The position numbers and the translations under genes were made by a program. Below, one piece after another: positions 45,082-53,547 of a stretch of DNA of 64,000 nucleotides. The notes under the pieces were generated by a model. The model searched no databases. It had not been told where the DNA came from and saw only the letters and a program-made list of their open reading frames with translations. How positions within the stretch are numbered: the stretch's first letter is position 1; each line of letters starts with the position of its first letter. Origin of the DNA: Blastococcus sp. CPCC 205250 (GTDB taxonomy: Bacteria > Actinomycetota > Actinomycetes > Mycobacteriales > Geodermatophilaceae); NCBI RefSeq assembly GCF_019799925.1, contig NZ_JABGCG010000007.1:1-64000 (forward strand), written 5' to 3'.

Positions 45082-46056
45082 TCAGAACCCGCCGGTCGGC
45101 TGCCCCGGGTTGGTGCCCGAGCCGGGCTGGGCCGGCGGCGGCGGGGGCGGCGAGTACGGCTGCTGCGGCTGCCCGTACTGCTGCTGCGGGGCCTGCGGCT
45201 GGCCGTACTGCTGCTGCGGGGCCTGCGGCTGCCCGTACTGCTGGGGGGCCTGCGGCTGGCCGTACTGCTGCTGGCCGTACTGCTGCTGCGGGGCCTGCGG
45301 CTGGCCGTACTGCTGGCCACCGCCGAAGCCCTGACCGCCCTGGCCGCCGCCGAGGCCGTGGCCGCCGGCCTTGCGGGCCTTCAGCTCGGGCAGCAGCGTC
45401 AGGACGGCGACCGCGGCGATCGCGACCGCGGTGAGGAACGCCAGGAAGCCGATGAAGCTGAAGGGAGCGCCCTCACCGAGGCTGAGCAGCTGGATCCAGA
45501 CGATCAGCATGAACAGCAGGCCCAGGCCGGCCAGGCCCACGGTGACGAAGCTGCGCGGGAACGGCAGCTTGAGCTGCACGAACGCGGGCAGGATCGCCCA
45601 GACGGCGGCGGCCAGGAACAGCAGCCACGCCAGGATCGCCAGGCCGGCGGAGTAGTCGGCGCTGCCGCTGCCGAACGGCGTGTCGATCGAGCTGCTGAAG
45701 CCGTTGACGGAGTCCTCGAAGCCGAACTCCTCCTCGTCGAAGCCGATCCACGGCAGGATCATGAAGAGGGTGAACAGCACCCACAGGCCGGGGATCAGCC
45801 AGTCGAGCAGCTTGACCCGGGAGAAGTCCGGCGAGCCGGAGCCGCTGCCCTGGCCGGCGAAGGTGGGCTGCTGGCCGTAGACCGGCTGCTGGGGCTGACC
45901 GTACTGCTGGGCGGCCGGCGGCTGCTGACCGTAGGCGGGCTGCTGCGGCTGCCCGTAGGGCGACGAGCCGGCCGGCTGCTGGCCGTACCCCGGCTGCCCA
46001 CCCGGTGCCGGTTGCCCGTGCCCCCCGGGCTGCTGGGGCGGCTGACTGCTGGTCAT
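45082..46056 (-). CDS. Rv0954-like four-span membrane protein with Q/Y/G/P-rich tails (copy 2)
   Basis: The 324-residue protein has three parts. Residues 1-75 are rich in Gln, Tyr, Gly and Pro (repeated YGQPQQP). Residues about 80-230 hold four membrane spans, with LLDWLIPGLWVLFTLFMILPW first and the block PFPRSFVTVGLAGLG. Residues about 235-324 repeat QYGQPQAPQ at least five times and end in a poly-Pro run. The core and position resemble the DUF5336/Rv0954 family, reported to join the mycobacterial division complex (from memory). It is a paralogue of the next gene upstream, sharing the RBS region and core. Confidence 0.8.
   Translation of the reverse strand: MTSSQPPQQPGGHGQPAPGGQPGYGQQPAGSSPYGQPQQPAYGQQPPAAQQYGQPQQPVYGQQPTFAGQGSGSGSPDFSRVKLLDWLIPGLWVLFTLFMILPWIGFDEEEFGFEDSVNGFSSSIDTPFGSGSADYSAGLAILAWLLFLAAAVWAILPAFVQLKLPFPRSFVTVGLAGLGLLFMLIVWIQLLSLGEGAPFSFIGFLAFLTAVAIAAVAVLTLLPELKARKAGGHGLGGGQGGQGFGGGQQYGQPQAPQQQYGQQQYGQPQAPQQYGQPQAPQQQYGQPQAPQQQYGQPQQPYSPPPPPPAQPGSGTNPGQPTGGF
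45150..45320 (-). repeat. In-gene DNA repeats encoding QYGQPQAPQ units
   Basis: Near-identical units of roughly 27-30 bases, built on CCGTACTGCTGCTGCGGGGC, repeat about six times on the plus strand. They encode the C-terminal Gln/Tyr/Pro repeats. Such repeats are prone to slip, so length may vary between strains. A shorter set occurs at 46195-46285 in the paralogue. Confidence 0.75.
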
Positions 46057-46128
46057 CTGTCGACTCCTCTGTTGGAACGGTCGGGCGAGGTGCTCGCCGG
46101 TGGTGCGTCCGTGCTCGCGGATCGGCGG

Positions 46129-46953
46129 TCAGACCCCGCCGGTCGGAGCGCCCGGGTGGGTGCCGTGGCCCGGCTGGGCCGGCGGCGAGTACGGCTGCTG
46201 CGGCTGCCCGTACTGCTGCTGGGGAGCCTGCGGCTGGCCGTACTGCTGGTGCGGGGCCTGGGGCTGGCCGTACTGCTGCGGCGCCTGGCCGGCACCGAAC
46301 TCGGGCGCCTGCTGGTTGGCCCACTGCGCCGCGCCGGCGAGCCCACCGGGCAGCCCGGGACGGTTCTTGAGCTCCGGCAGCAGCCGGAGCACGGCGAACG
46401 CGGTGATCGCCAGGGCGACGAGCAGCGCCAGGAGGCCGATCAGGCTGAACTCGAGCTCCAGGGCGTCGATCCAGGTGATCAGCGTGAAGATCGCGGCCAG
46501 CGCGGCCAGGCCGACTGTGACGAAGCTGCGCGGGAAGGGCACCCGCACCTCGGTGACCGCCGGGAGCAGCGCCCACACCGCCGCGGCGATCAGGAAGAGC
46601 AGCGAGAAGGTCGTCAGCGCGCTGCTGATGTCCCAGGCGTTGAAGTTGAAGTCGCCGAAGCCCTCGTCGAAGTCGACCCACGGCAGGAGGGTGAGCACGA
46701 ACCACACCACGGCGCCGCCGGCGACGACGTAGTCGGCCATCCGCAGGCGCTTGGCGTCGAAGCCCAGCTGCCCGCCGTTGCCCGCCGGCTGACCGAAGGG
46801 GTTCTGCCCGTACCCCTGCTGCGGCTGGCCGTACGGCGGCTGTCCGGGAGCCGGGGGCTGCTGGCCGTACGCGGGGGGCTGCTGACCGAAGGAGGAGGAG
46901 CCGCCCGGCTGCTGGCCGTACCCCGGCTGCTGAGGTGGCTGACTGGTGGTCAT
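46129..46953 (-). CDS. Rv0954-like four-span membrane protein with Q/Y/G/P-rich tails (copy 1)
   Basis: The 274-residue paralogue of the downstream gene has the same plan: N-terminal Gln/Pro/Gly/Tyr-rich tail (about residues 1-60), four spans (about 68-195) with the shared block PFPRSFVTVGLAAL, and a shorter C-terminal QYGQPQAP repeat tail. Both genes begin with the same peptide, MT(S/T)SQPPQQPG, and carry AGAGGAG followed by GTCGAC before the ATG, so the duplication included the ribosome binding site. The gap between the copies is 72 bases and they are probably co-transcribed. Confidence 0.8.
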   Translation of the reverse strand: MTTSQPPQQPGYGQQPGGSSSFGQQPPAYGQQPPAPGQPPYGQPQQGYGQNPFGQPAGNGGQLGFDAKRLRMADYVVAGGAVVWFVLTLLPWVDFDEGFGDFNFNAWDISSALTTFSLLFLIAAAVWALLPAVTEVRVPFPRSFVTVGLAALAAIFTLITWIDALELEFSLIGLLALLVALAITAFAVLRLLPELKNRPGLPGGLAGAAQWANQQAPEFGAGQAPQQYGQPQAPHQQYGQPQAPQQQYGQPQQPYSPPAQPGHGTHPGAPTGGV

Positions 46954-47085
46954 CGGTCGACTCTCCTCTGTGATGGCGCTCGGACGTGGGCGATGCTCGC
47001 GGGTCGATGTTGACGTACGCAACCTCGCCACGCCCAGGGATCCCCCGTGCGGGTCGGTTTCGTGACCCCGCCGCAACACACCAGG

Positions 47086-48090
47086 TCAGTCGAACTCCGC
47101 GGCACAGGTGCCGTAGAACTCCTCCTCGGTCCGTGCGCCGCAGGTGGTCCCGTACTGCTCGTACTCGCTGCCGACCGGCGTCTGGAAGTACAGCGTGTCG
47201 CAGGCGTCGAGGTCGCCGTCGCGGCAGTCCTCGGCCAGGTCGTGCAGCGTCGGGTCGTACTCGGGGTCGGACACGTCCACCGGGATCTCGCCGGGGCCGG
47301 TGCCGAAGAGCCCGCTGTCGCCGTCGTCGCCGTCGCCGGTGAGCCCGCCGACGACGAGGGCCGCGGCCCCGACCGTGGCGACCGCGAGGACCGCCGCGGC
47401 GACCGCCCAGCCGGCACCCGTGCCGGCGACCTGGTCCCGGCCCGGCACGGGCCGCGCCAGCACGCCCGCGACCACGCGCTCGGCGGAGCGCCGCTCGGCG
47501 GCTGCGTACCACCGCGTCGACGGCGCGAGCCCCGCGAGGACGGCGAGCGCGATGCCGGCCAGCGCCAGCGCGGCGGCGAGCCCGATCCGCACGCCGTCGA
47601 CCTCGTCTGTGAGTGCGCTGCCGATGGCCACGGCTGCGGCGAGCACCGCCAGCGCGATGCCCGCGGTGCGCAGCAGCCCGCCGCCGCGGCCGGCCAGGGC
47701 GGCCACCACACCGCCGACCAGCGCCGCGACCAGGAGGACGGCGAGCAGCGCGGGGACGGCGTCGGCGTCGGCGTCCAGCCACCCGGCCTCGGTGAGCAGG
47801 TCACCGGGTCCGCCGACGACGGCGGCGACGACCACGCCCACGACCGCCAGCAGCGTCAGGACCGCCGCGACCACGAGCGGAGCCGGCGGGACGGGGAGGG
47901 GCGAGGACTGCGGCTGCGCGGGCCACGCGGGCTGCGGCTGCGCGGGCCACGCGGGCTGCGGCTGCTGGTCCCAGCCGGCCGGCTGCGGGGGCGCCGTCCA
48001 CCCGGGGGTGCCCGACTGCTGCGGAGCCGGCTGGTCCCACGCGGGCGTCCAGCCCTGCGCGGGCCGGTCGGGGTCGTTCGGCGAGCTCAC
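47086..48090 (-). CDS. Membrane protein with WP-rich N-terminus, unknown function
   Basis: The 334-residue protein starts with a disordered Pro/Trp/Gln tail (WPAQPQPA repeated), then about six hydrophobic segments (residues about 72-260) and a C-terminal extracytoplasmic part of about 75 residues that is acidic with five Cys: LAEDCRDGDLDACDTLYFQTP...CGAR...GTCAAEFD. The Cys-rich acidic tail looks like a small disulfide-bonded domain seen in other actinobacterial membrane proteins. Start GTG 48090 overlaps the previous stop (GTGA). Confidence 0.75.
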   Translation of the reverse strand: MSSPNDPDRPAQGWTPAWDQPAPQQSGTPGWTAPPQPAGWDQQPQPAWPAQPQPAWPAQPQSSPLPVPPAPLVVAAVLTLLAVVGVVVAAVVGGPGDLLTEAGWLDADADAVPALLAVLLVAALVGGVVAALAGRGGGLLRTAGIALAVLAAAVAIGSALTDEVDGVRIGLAAALALAGIALAVLAGLAPSTRWYAAAERRSAERVVAGVLARPVPGRDQVAGTGAGWAVAAAVLAVATVGAAALVVGGLTGDGDDGDSGLFGTGPGEIPVDVSDPEYDPTLHDLAEDCRDGDLDACDTLYFQTPVGSEYEQYGTTCGARTEEEFYGTCAAEFD

Positions 48091-48779
48091 CGGGCACCTC
48101 CGACGGCGGCACGGGCGCGGACGGCATCGAGAACCGGCGCGAGGACCAGGGGGACCAGGGCGGCGAGCGCCGTCCACAGGGCCACGACCACCAGCACGGT
48201 GGCTCCGCCGCTCTCCACCTCCGTGGCGACGTCGGGGTCGACGCCGATGCCGCGGATCGCGTCGCCGAGGTCACTGACGTATCCCCCGAGCATCCAGCCG
48301 ACGGCGACCACGCCGCCCACCGCCGCGGCGGCCACCGCGGTCCCGGTGCCGCGCAGGGAGGCCGACCAGCGGGACACGAGCAGGAGCACGCCACCGGCCA
48401 CCAGTGCCGCCGCGACGACCGCCATGGGGATGCCCCAGCGGATCGGCGTCGGGAGGCGCTCGCCGCCGTCGCTCCACGCGGTGGCCTCGAACGGGGGGTC
48501 GCCGGCGCCGAAGTCGATCGTGAGGACCGTGAGGAAGCAGGCGATCGCGGTCAGCGTCCCGGCCAGCAGCAGGAGGCCGGCTGCGACCAGGCGCAGGACG
48601 GCACCGACGTCCACGGGCGACCGGGCCGGGAGGGCCGGCGGTGCGGCGGCCAGCCCGGGGGCCCACGCCACGGCCCCCGGCCCACCGGGCGGGGCGAATG
48701 GGGGCGGGGCGAACTGGGGCGGCGAGACGGGCGGAGCCCCGGGCGGGGGCTGCGGCGGCCAGTACGACGGGCCGGTCAC
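48087..48779 (-). CDS. Four-span membrane protein with Pro-rich N-terminus, unknown
   Basis: The 230-residue protein has a Pro-rich start (about residues 1-50) and four membrane spans (about 58-80, 112-132, 145-165 and 190-212). The first loop, DFGAGDPPFEATAWSDG, is probably outside. It is the middle gene of three joined by GTGA overlaps. I do not recognise a family; shared topology with its neighbours suggests one complex or repeated duplication. Confidence 0.72.
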   Translation of the reverse strand: MTGPSYWPPQPPPGAPPVSPPQFAPPPFAPPGGPGAVAWAPGLAAAPPALPARSPVDVGAVLRLVAAGLLLLAGTLTAIACFLTVLTIDFGAGDPPFEATAWSDGGERLPTPIRWGIPMAVVAAALVAGGVLLLVSRWSASLRGTGTAVAAAAVGGVVAVGWMLGGYVSDLGDAIRGIGVDPDVATEVESGGATVLVVVALWTALAALVPLVLAPVLDAVRARAAVGGAR

Positions 48780-49357
48780 GGGGTGTCCTCCGCTCCGATG
48801 GTCGCCAGCACGGGGGCGCGGCCCCGGCGGGCGGTGAGGGCGGCGGCCGCGGCGAGCACGGCGGCCACCAGGAGGACGGCGGGCGCCGGACCCCAGCGCG
48901 TCACGACCCCCTCGGCGCCCTCGTGGGCGGAGACGTCGGAGACGGCGAAGACGACGAGGGTGCCGGTGGCACCGGCGAGCAGGCCCGCCGCACCGGCGGC
49001 CAGCTGCTGCGCGACCGAGCCCAGGGTGCCGGGCCGGTCGGTGCGCGCGGCGAGGACGGCGGCCAGGGCGGCCAGCCCGAGCAGCACGACCGCGACGACG
49101 GTCGGGCCCGTCCAGACGAGCGTGTCGACGGCGCCGGTCTCGTCGCCGGCCACGCTGCCGTCGGCCGTGCGGGTGACGGCCTGGAGCTCCTCGCCGTCGA
49201 AGAAGTAGCGGGTGGTGTCCAGGCTGAGCGCGAGCGACAGCAGGCCCGCGACCGCGGCGCCCACCGCCAGACCCGCCGACACCTGCCGCACCCGCACCGG
49301 CCGCAGGACGCGCACCGTCCCCGGCGCGGCCGACCGCGCCGTCGTGGCACCGCCCAT
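48776..49357 (-). CDS. Four-span membrane protein, unknown (first gene of operon)
   Basis: The 193-residue protein has four membrane spans (about residues 26-46, 77-97, 110-135 and 155-175). Its first external loop (LDTTRYFFDGEELQAVTRTADGSVAGDE) is hydrophilic. ATG 49357 is chosen because GGGGAGGGG lies upstream; the longer frame from ATG 49402 adds an Arg/Gly-rich tail. A TAGGAAT -10 candidate lies near 49399-49405 on the minus strand. The function is unknown. Confidence 0.7.
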   Translation of the reverse strand: MGGATTARSAAPGTVRVLRPVRVRQVSAGLAVGAAVAGLLSLALSLDTTRYFFDGEELQAVTRTADGSVAGDETGAVDTLVWTGPTVVAVVLLGLAALAAVLAARTDRPGTLGSVAQQLAAGAAGLLAGATGTLVVFAVSDVSAHEGAEGVVTRWGPAPAVLLVAAVLAAAAALTARRGRAPVLATIGAEDTP

Positions 49358-49449
49358 CTGCCCGACCCCTCCCCGTCCCCGCGCCGGTGCGCGGCCCGAC
49401 ATTCCTACTCGACACCGTCCGCGGCCGACCGGGGGCTCGCCGGAGACGC

Positions 49450-49485
49450 CGCTGCCCCGGCCCTCCGAGGAGGACCGGGGCAGCG
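49450..49485 (-). terminator. Hairpin terminator after sucD
   Basis: A perfect 11-base stem (49450-49460 with 49475-49485) with a 14-base loop lies about 68 bases past the sucD stop, separating the sucCD operon from the membrane-protein operon. Confidence 0.65.
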
Positions 49486-49552
49486 GGATCGTCCTGGGGC
49501 ATCCCCGCGGAGGGGTGCCGCCGCGGCTTCTCGCGCGGTGGGACGAGGGGTG

Positions 49553-50428
49553 TTACGCGACCAGCTCGCGCATGAGGCGGGCGGTCTCCGACGGCGTCTT
49601 GCCGACCCGCACGCCCGCGGCCTCGAGGGCCTCCTGCTTGGCCTGCGCGGTGCCGGCCGAGCCCGAGACGATGGCGCCGGCGTGGCCCATCGTCTTGCCC
49701 TCGGGCGCGGTGAACCCGGCGACGTAGCCGACGACGGGCTTGGTCACGTTGGCCTTGATGAAGTCCGCGGCGCGCTCCTCGGCGTCACCGCCGATCTCAC
49801 CGATCATCACGATGGCCTCGGTCTCCGGGTCGTCCTGGAAGGCCTGGAGGGCGTCGATGTGCGTGGTGCCGATGACCGGGTCGCCGCCGATGCCGATCGC
49901 GGTGGAGAAACCGATGTCCCGGAGCTCGTACATCATCTGGTAGGTCAGCGTGCCCGACTTCGACACCAGGCCGATCTTGCCCTGCTTGGTGATGTTGGCC
50001 GGGATGATGCCGGCGTTCGAGCGCCCGGGGCTGATCAGGCCGGGGCAGTTGGGGCCGATGATCCGGGTGGAGCCACCCTGGGCGTGCGCCCAGAAGTAGG
50101 TCGAGTCGTGCACCGGGATGCCCTCGGTGATGACGACCGCGAGCGGGATCTGCGCGTCGACGGCCTCGATGACGGCGGCCTTGGCGAACGGCGGCGGCAC
50201 GAAGATGACGCTGACGTCCGCGCCGGTCTCCTTCATGGCGTCGGCGACGCCGCCGAACACCGGCACGCTGGTGCCGTCGAAGTCGACGCTGGTGCCGGCC
50301 TTGCGGGGGTTCACGCCACCGACGATCGCGGTGCCCGAGGCGAGCATGCGCGCGGTGTGCTTGCTGCCCTCGGAGCCGGTCATGCCCTGGACGATGACCT
50401 TGCTGTTCTCGTTGAGGAAGATCGACAT
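49553..50428 (-). CDS. sucD: Succinyl-CoA ligase, alpha subunit
   Basis: The 291-residue subunit binds CoA and carries the phospho-His. Motifs: [16 protein letters not shown] at the N-terminus (CoA loop), [34 protein letters not shown], and the active-site His in [10 protein letters not shown] (near residue 250). With SucC it makes ATP or GTP from succinyl-CoA. It lies 31 bases after sucC. Confidence 0.97.
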   Translation of the reverse strand: MSIFLNENSKVIVQGMTGSEGSKHTARMLASGTAIVGGVNPRKAGTSVDFDGTSVPVFGGVADAMKETGADVSVIFVPPPFAKAAVIEAVDAQIPLAVVITEGIPVHDSTYFWAHAQGGSTRIIGPNCPGLISPGRSNAGIIPANITKQGKIGLVSKSGTLTYQMMYELRDIGFSTAIGIGGDPVIGTTHIDALQAFQDDPETEAIVMIGEIGGDAEERAADFIKANVTKPVVGYVAGFTAPEGKTMGHAGAIVSGSAGTAQAKQEALEAAGVRVGKTPSETARLMRELVA

Positions 50429-50459
50429 CTGTCTCAGTCCTGTCTGGTGTTCGGGGCGA

Positions 50460-51623
50460 TCAGGCGGCGGCGAGCTCGGCGGCCCGGCGCGCGGCGCCGT
50501 CCATCGTGTCCACCACGGTCACCAGGGGGTGGTTGGCCTCGGCGAGGATCCGCCGGCCCTCCTCGACGTTGTTGCCGTCCAGGCGGACGACCAGCGGCTT
50601 GGTCGCCTCGTCGCCCAGGATGCCCAGGGCGCTCACGATGCCGTTGGCAACGGCGTCGCAGGCGGTGATCCCGCCGAAGACGTTGACGAAGACGCTCTTC
50701 ACGGCCGGGTCGGAGAGGATGATCTCCAGGCCGTTGGCCATGACCTCGGCCGAGGCGCCGCCACCGATGTCGAGGAAGTTGGCGGGCTTGACGCCGCCGA
50801 ACTCCTCACCGGCGTACGCGACGACGTCCAGGGTGCTCATCACCAGGCCGGCGCCGTTGCCGATGATGCCGACCTCGCCGTCGAGCTTGACGTAGTTGAG
50901 GTCCTTCTCCTTGGCGCGCGCCTCGAGCGGGTCGGCCGCGGCGGTGTCCTCCAGCGCGGCGTGGCCCTCGTGCCGGAAGCCGGCGTTCTCGTCGAGGGTG
51001 ACCTTGGCGTCCAGCGCGAGGACGGTGCCGTCCGGCGCCTTGGCCAGCGGGTTCACCTCGACCAGGGTGGCGTCCTCCTTGCTGAAGACCTCCCACAGCT
51101 GGACGGCGATCGCGATGACCTGGTCACGGACCTCGGCGGGGAAGCCGGCGGCGTCGACGATCTCGGCGGCCTTCGCGGCGTCGACGCCGACGGAGGCGTC
51201 GACGGGGATGCGGGCCAGCGCCTCGGGGCGCTCGACGGCGAGCTGCTCGATCTCCATGCCGCCCTCCTTCGAGGCCATGGCCAGGAAGGTCCGGTTCGAC
51301 CGGTCGAGCAGGTAGGAGAAGTAGTACTCCTCGGCGATGTCGGACGCCTGGGCGACCATCACCTTGTGGGTGATGTGCCCCTTGATGTCCAGCCCGAGGA
51401 TGTCCTGGGCGCGGGCCCGCGCCTCGTCGGCGTCGGCCGCCAGCTTGACGCCGCCGGCCTTGCCGCGGCCGCCGGTCTTGACCTGCGCCTTGACGACGAC
51501 CTGCTGACCGATCTCGCGGGCGATCGCCTCCGCCTGCTCGGGCGTCTCCGCCACACCACCGGGGAGCACGGGGACGCCGTGCGAGGCCAGAACGTCACGG
51601 GCCTGGTACTCGAAGAGATCCAC
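50460..51623 (-). CDS. sucC: Succinyl-CoA ligase, beta subunit
   Basis: The 387-residue ATP-grasp subunit starts [19 protein letters not shown], has [20 protein letters not shown], the metal-binding [29 protein letters not shown] and [13 protein letters not shown]. It binds nucleotide and succinate. GTG 51623 is preceded by a TACGGT -10 box at 8 bases; a longer open frame upstream is ignored because no homologue extends there and it would cross that promoter. Confidence 0.97.
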   Translation of the reverse strand: MDLFEYQARDVLASHGVPVLPGGVAETPEQAEAIAREIGQQVVVKAQVKTGGRGKAGGVKLAADADEARARAQDILGLDIKGHITHKVMVAQASDIAEEYYFSYLLDRSNRTFLAMASKEGGMEIEQLAVERPEALARIPVDASVGVDAAKAAEIVDAAGFPAEVRDQVIAIAVQLWEVFSKEDATLVEVNPLAKAPDGTVLALDAKVTLDENAGFRHEGHAALEDTAAADPLEARAKEKDLNYVKLDGEVGIIGNGAGLVMSTLDVVAYAGEEFGGVKPANFLDIGGGASAEVMANGLEIILSDPAVKSVFVNVFGGITACDAVANGIVSALGILGDEATKPLVVRLDGNNVEEGRRILAEANHPLVTVVDTMDGAARRAAELAAA

Positions 51624-51631
51624 GAGCAGGG

Positions 51632-51637
51632 ACCGTA
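51632..51637 (-). promoter_or_regulatory. -10 box of sucC promoter
   Basis: On the minus strand TACGGT, then 8 bases, then GTG 51623: leaderless or nearly so. Confidence 0.5.
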
Positions 51638-51841
51638 ACGCCCCCGTGACCCCGTCGTCTCCCCGGCGTTCTGAGGGGTGGGCGGCATCACAGCCCGGCC
51701 ACCCGGACGAGTTCCCCCCGGCGACGACGGCCCGTCGTGCGCCGTCCGGCCGCCCCCGGACGCGACCGCCCTGCTCGGGGCGGGGATGGCACCGGGGACG
51801 GCGATCGGGGACGGCCATCGCGCTCGCCGCCGCCCCCGCGC

Positions 51842-52237
51842 TCACCCGCTGCGGCTGGTGGTCCGCAGCCAGGCGACGACGTCGGCCGGCGGGGTCGCGG
51901 GCGGGAAGGCCCGGGCGCCGTCGGGCAGGCCGTCCGCCGTCCCCTCGTCCGGCCCGCCCAGCAGGAAGCCGGCGACGTCGTCGGCGCCCTGCCCGGCCGC
52001 GAGGCCGAGGACCTCGGCGAGCAGCGCGGGTGAGCCCCCGGCCAGGCCGAGGGCGTCGGCGTCCTCCTGGACCAGCGTCGCGGCCAGCTGTGCCGCGGAC
52101 CCACCGCCACCGGTGTGCACGACCTCGGCCCCGGCGTCGCGCAGGGCACGGGCCAGCGCGATCGCCTCGGGCGCCTCCCCCGCCGGGCTCCCGGCACCGG
52201 GCTCGGCGACCACCACCCGCAGCCGTTCGGCGTCCAC
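51842..52237 (-). CDS. Orphan B12-binding-like domain protein lacking the His ligand
   Basis: The 131-residue protein matches the flavodoxin-like cobalamin-binding domain of methylmalonyl-CoA mutase: [53 protein letters not shown]. The usual DxHxxG loop with the cobalt-binding His is replaced by [10 protein letters not shown], so base-off/His-on binding is unlikely. It may be a regulator or a B12-independent relative. It sits 218 bases before sucC; methylmalonyl-CoA mutase makes succinyl-CoA, the SucCD substrate, which makes the location suggestive. A perfect leaderless promoter precedes GTG 52237. Confidence 0.75.
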   Translation of the reverse strand: MDAERLRVVVAEPGAGSPAGEAPEAIALARALRDAGAEVVHTGGGGSAAQLAATLVQEDADALGLAGGSPALLAEVLGLAAGQGADDVAGFLLGGPDEGTADGLPDGARAFPPATPPADVVAWLRTTSRSG

Positions 52238-52244
52238 GGCGGGC

Positions 52245-52250
52245 AGCGTA
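52245..52250 (-). promoter_or_regulatory. -10 box of leaderless B12-domain gene
   Basis: On the minus strand TACGCT, then 7 bases, then GTG 52237. Confidence 0.55.
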
Positions 52251-52260
52251 GGAGGCCGCG

Positions 52261-53367
52261 TCAGGCGCGCGTCGCCGGTCGCCGGCGCAGCCGCCACACC
52301 AGCACGGTGAGCCCGGCGTAGCCGAGCCCCAGCAGGAGCAGGCCGGTGCCGGGCAGCGTCCACTCCAGCTCCGGGGCGCCGGCGTCGCGGACGCCGGCCA
52401 GCCCGGCCGCGAGGACCGTGGCCGTGATCGCCAGGAGCCCGCCGACAGCGGCCAGCCGGGGCCGCAGCGAGGGAGACAGCACCGAGCACAGCAGGATCGC
52501 GCCGGCGAGCAGGAGGCCACCGAGCAGCGCCCAGCCGGGCCGGCCGTACAGCGCCTCCGGTCCCTGCTGCTCGACGACGATCTCCTCCAGCGTGCGGGGG
52601 TTGGTGACCAGCAGCTCCGGCAGGCCGACCGCGGGGGCCGCCAGGCAGAGCACCGTGCCGACGCCCAGGAGCGCGGCGAGCCCGGCCAGTCCGGGACGGG
52701 CCGGGTCCAGCGCGCCGTCGTCGTCCATCACCGTGCGGCCCCAGGCGGCCGCGGCGCAGGCACCGGCCGCCACGAGACAGCCGAGCGCCAGGACGCCGAG
52801 CCACCAGCCCGCCGCCCGCTCCACGGAGCTGGTGAGCAGCCACTCGCCGGCCACGACCTCGCGGCCGGCGCGCTCGAGCGACTCGCTGCCGGAGTGGACC
52901 TCGATGAACAGCGCGCCCAGCGCCAGGGCGCCGGCGACACCGGCGTGGGCGAGGCCGAACTTGGGCAGCCGCCCGGCCGCCAGCAGCCCGCCGACGGCGA
53001 GCGAGGTCAGCGGGACCACGAGGGTGGCGAGCACGCCGGCGACGCCTGCGGCCAGCGAGGTCTCCTGCCCGTCGACGACGAGGTAGGTCGGGAACAGCGA
53101 GGCGACGCCGAGCACGGCCGCCAGCACCAGCAGGCCGCCGGCCACGCGCGCTCCCGGCGGCGTCGTCCCCACGACCAGGGAGCCGACCGCGGCGGGAGCC
53201 GCCCGCCCGCCGGACCCGCGGGGGGACCGGGGACCCGGAGCGGCGCCGCGGCCCCGGCCGGCAGCAGCCGCGGGAACCCCTCGGCGGCCGCCAGCGGGGC
53301 GGGCCCCGCCCGTCCGCCGGGCTGCGGCGGTGCGGGCCTCTCGGGCCGGACGTTCGCGGGCGGACAC
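52261..53367 (-). CDS. Polytopic membrane protein, unknown function
   Basis: The 368-residue protein has a basic, disordered N-terminus (about 60 residues, rich in Arg, Ala, Gly, Pro), then about seven to eight membrane spans from residue 75 to 360 and an Arg-rich end. [30 protein letters not shown] loop lies mid-protein and [24 protein letters not shown] in a later loop, both probably outside. I do not recognise a family. GTG 53367 follows AAGGGGGC; ATG 53415 is a possible longer start. Confidence 0.7.
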   Translation of the reverse strand: MSARERPAREARTAAARRTGGARPAGGRRGVPAAAAGRGRGAAPGPRSPRGSGGRAAPAAVGSLVVGTTPPGARVAGGLLVLAAVLGVASLFPTYLVVDGQETSLAAGVAGVLATLVVPLTSLAVGGLLAAGRLPKFGLAHAGVAGALALGALFIEVHSGSESLERAGREVVAGEWLLTSSVERAAGWWLGVLALGCLVAAGACAAAAWGRTVMDDDGALDPARPGLAGLAALLGVGTVLCLAAPAVGLPELLVTNPRTLEEIVVEQQGPEALYGRPGWALLGGLLLAGAILLCSVLSPSLRPRLAAVGGLLAITATVLAAGLAGVRDAGAPELEWTLPGTGLLLLGLGYAGLTVLVWRLRRRPATRA

Positions 53368-53422
53368 GGTGCCCCCTTCGACATCTGGGTCACGAAGCGG
53401 CCACGATGCGGCCACGCCCCGG

Positions 53423-53462
53423 CGTCACATGTGTGACGTGCAACACGCAGCGGTATTACCGT
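53423..53462 (+). promoter_or_regulatory. Putative operator and promoter of the lipase-like gene
   Basis: CGTCAC-ATGT-GTGACG (53423-53438) is an inverted repeat, followed by TATTACCGT (53454-53462), which contains two overlapping -10 candidates. The predicted transcript has a leader of about 80 bases before ATG 53548. Confidence 0.4.
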
Positions 53463-53547
53463 CGGGTGAACGGAGCACATCGGTGCTCAGTCCGTCGACG
53501 GAGCAGGTGCTCGGTCCCGGAAGGGACCCAGCGGGGAGGGAGTACCC

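Noticed and set aside
45150..46285. CRISPR-like array in repeated DNA
   Set aside because: Repeats are in frame, encode Gln/Tyr/Pro units, have no unique spacers and no cas genes nearby.
51624..51841. Small gene between sucC and the B12-domain gene
   Set aside because: Short frames there are Arg/Pro-rich without start signals; nothing could be supported in these 218 bases apart from the sucC promoter.
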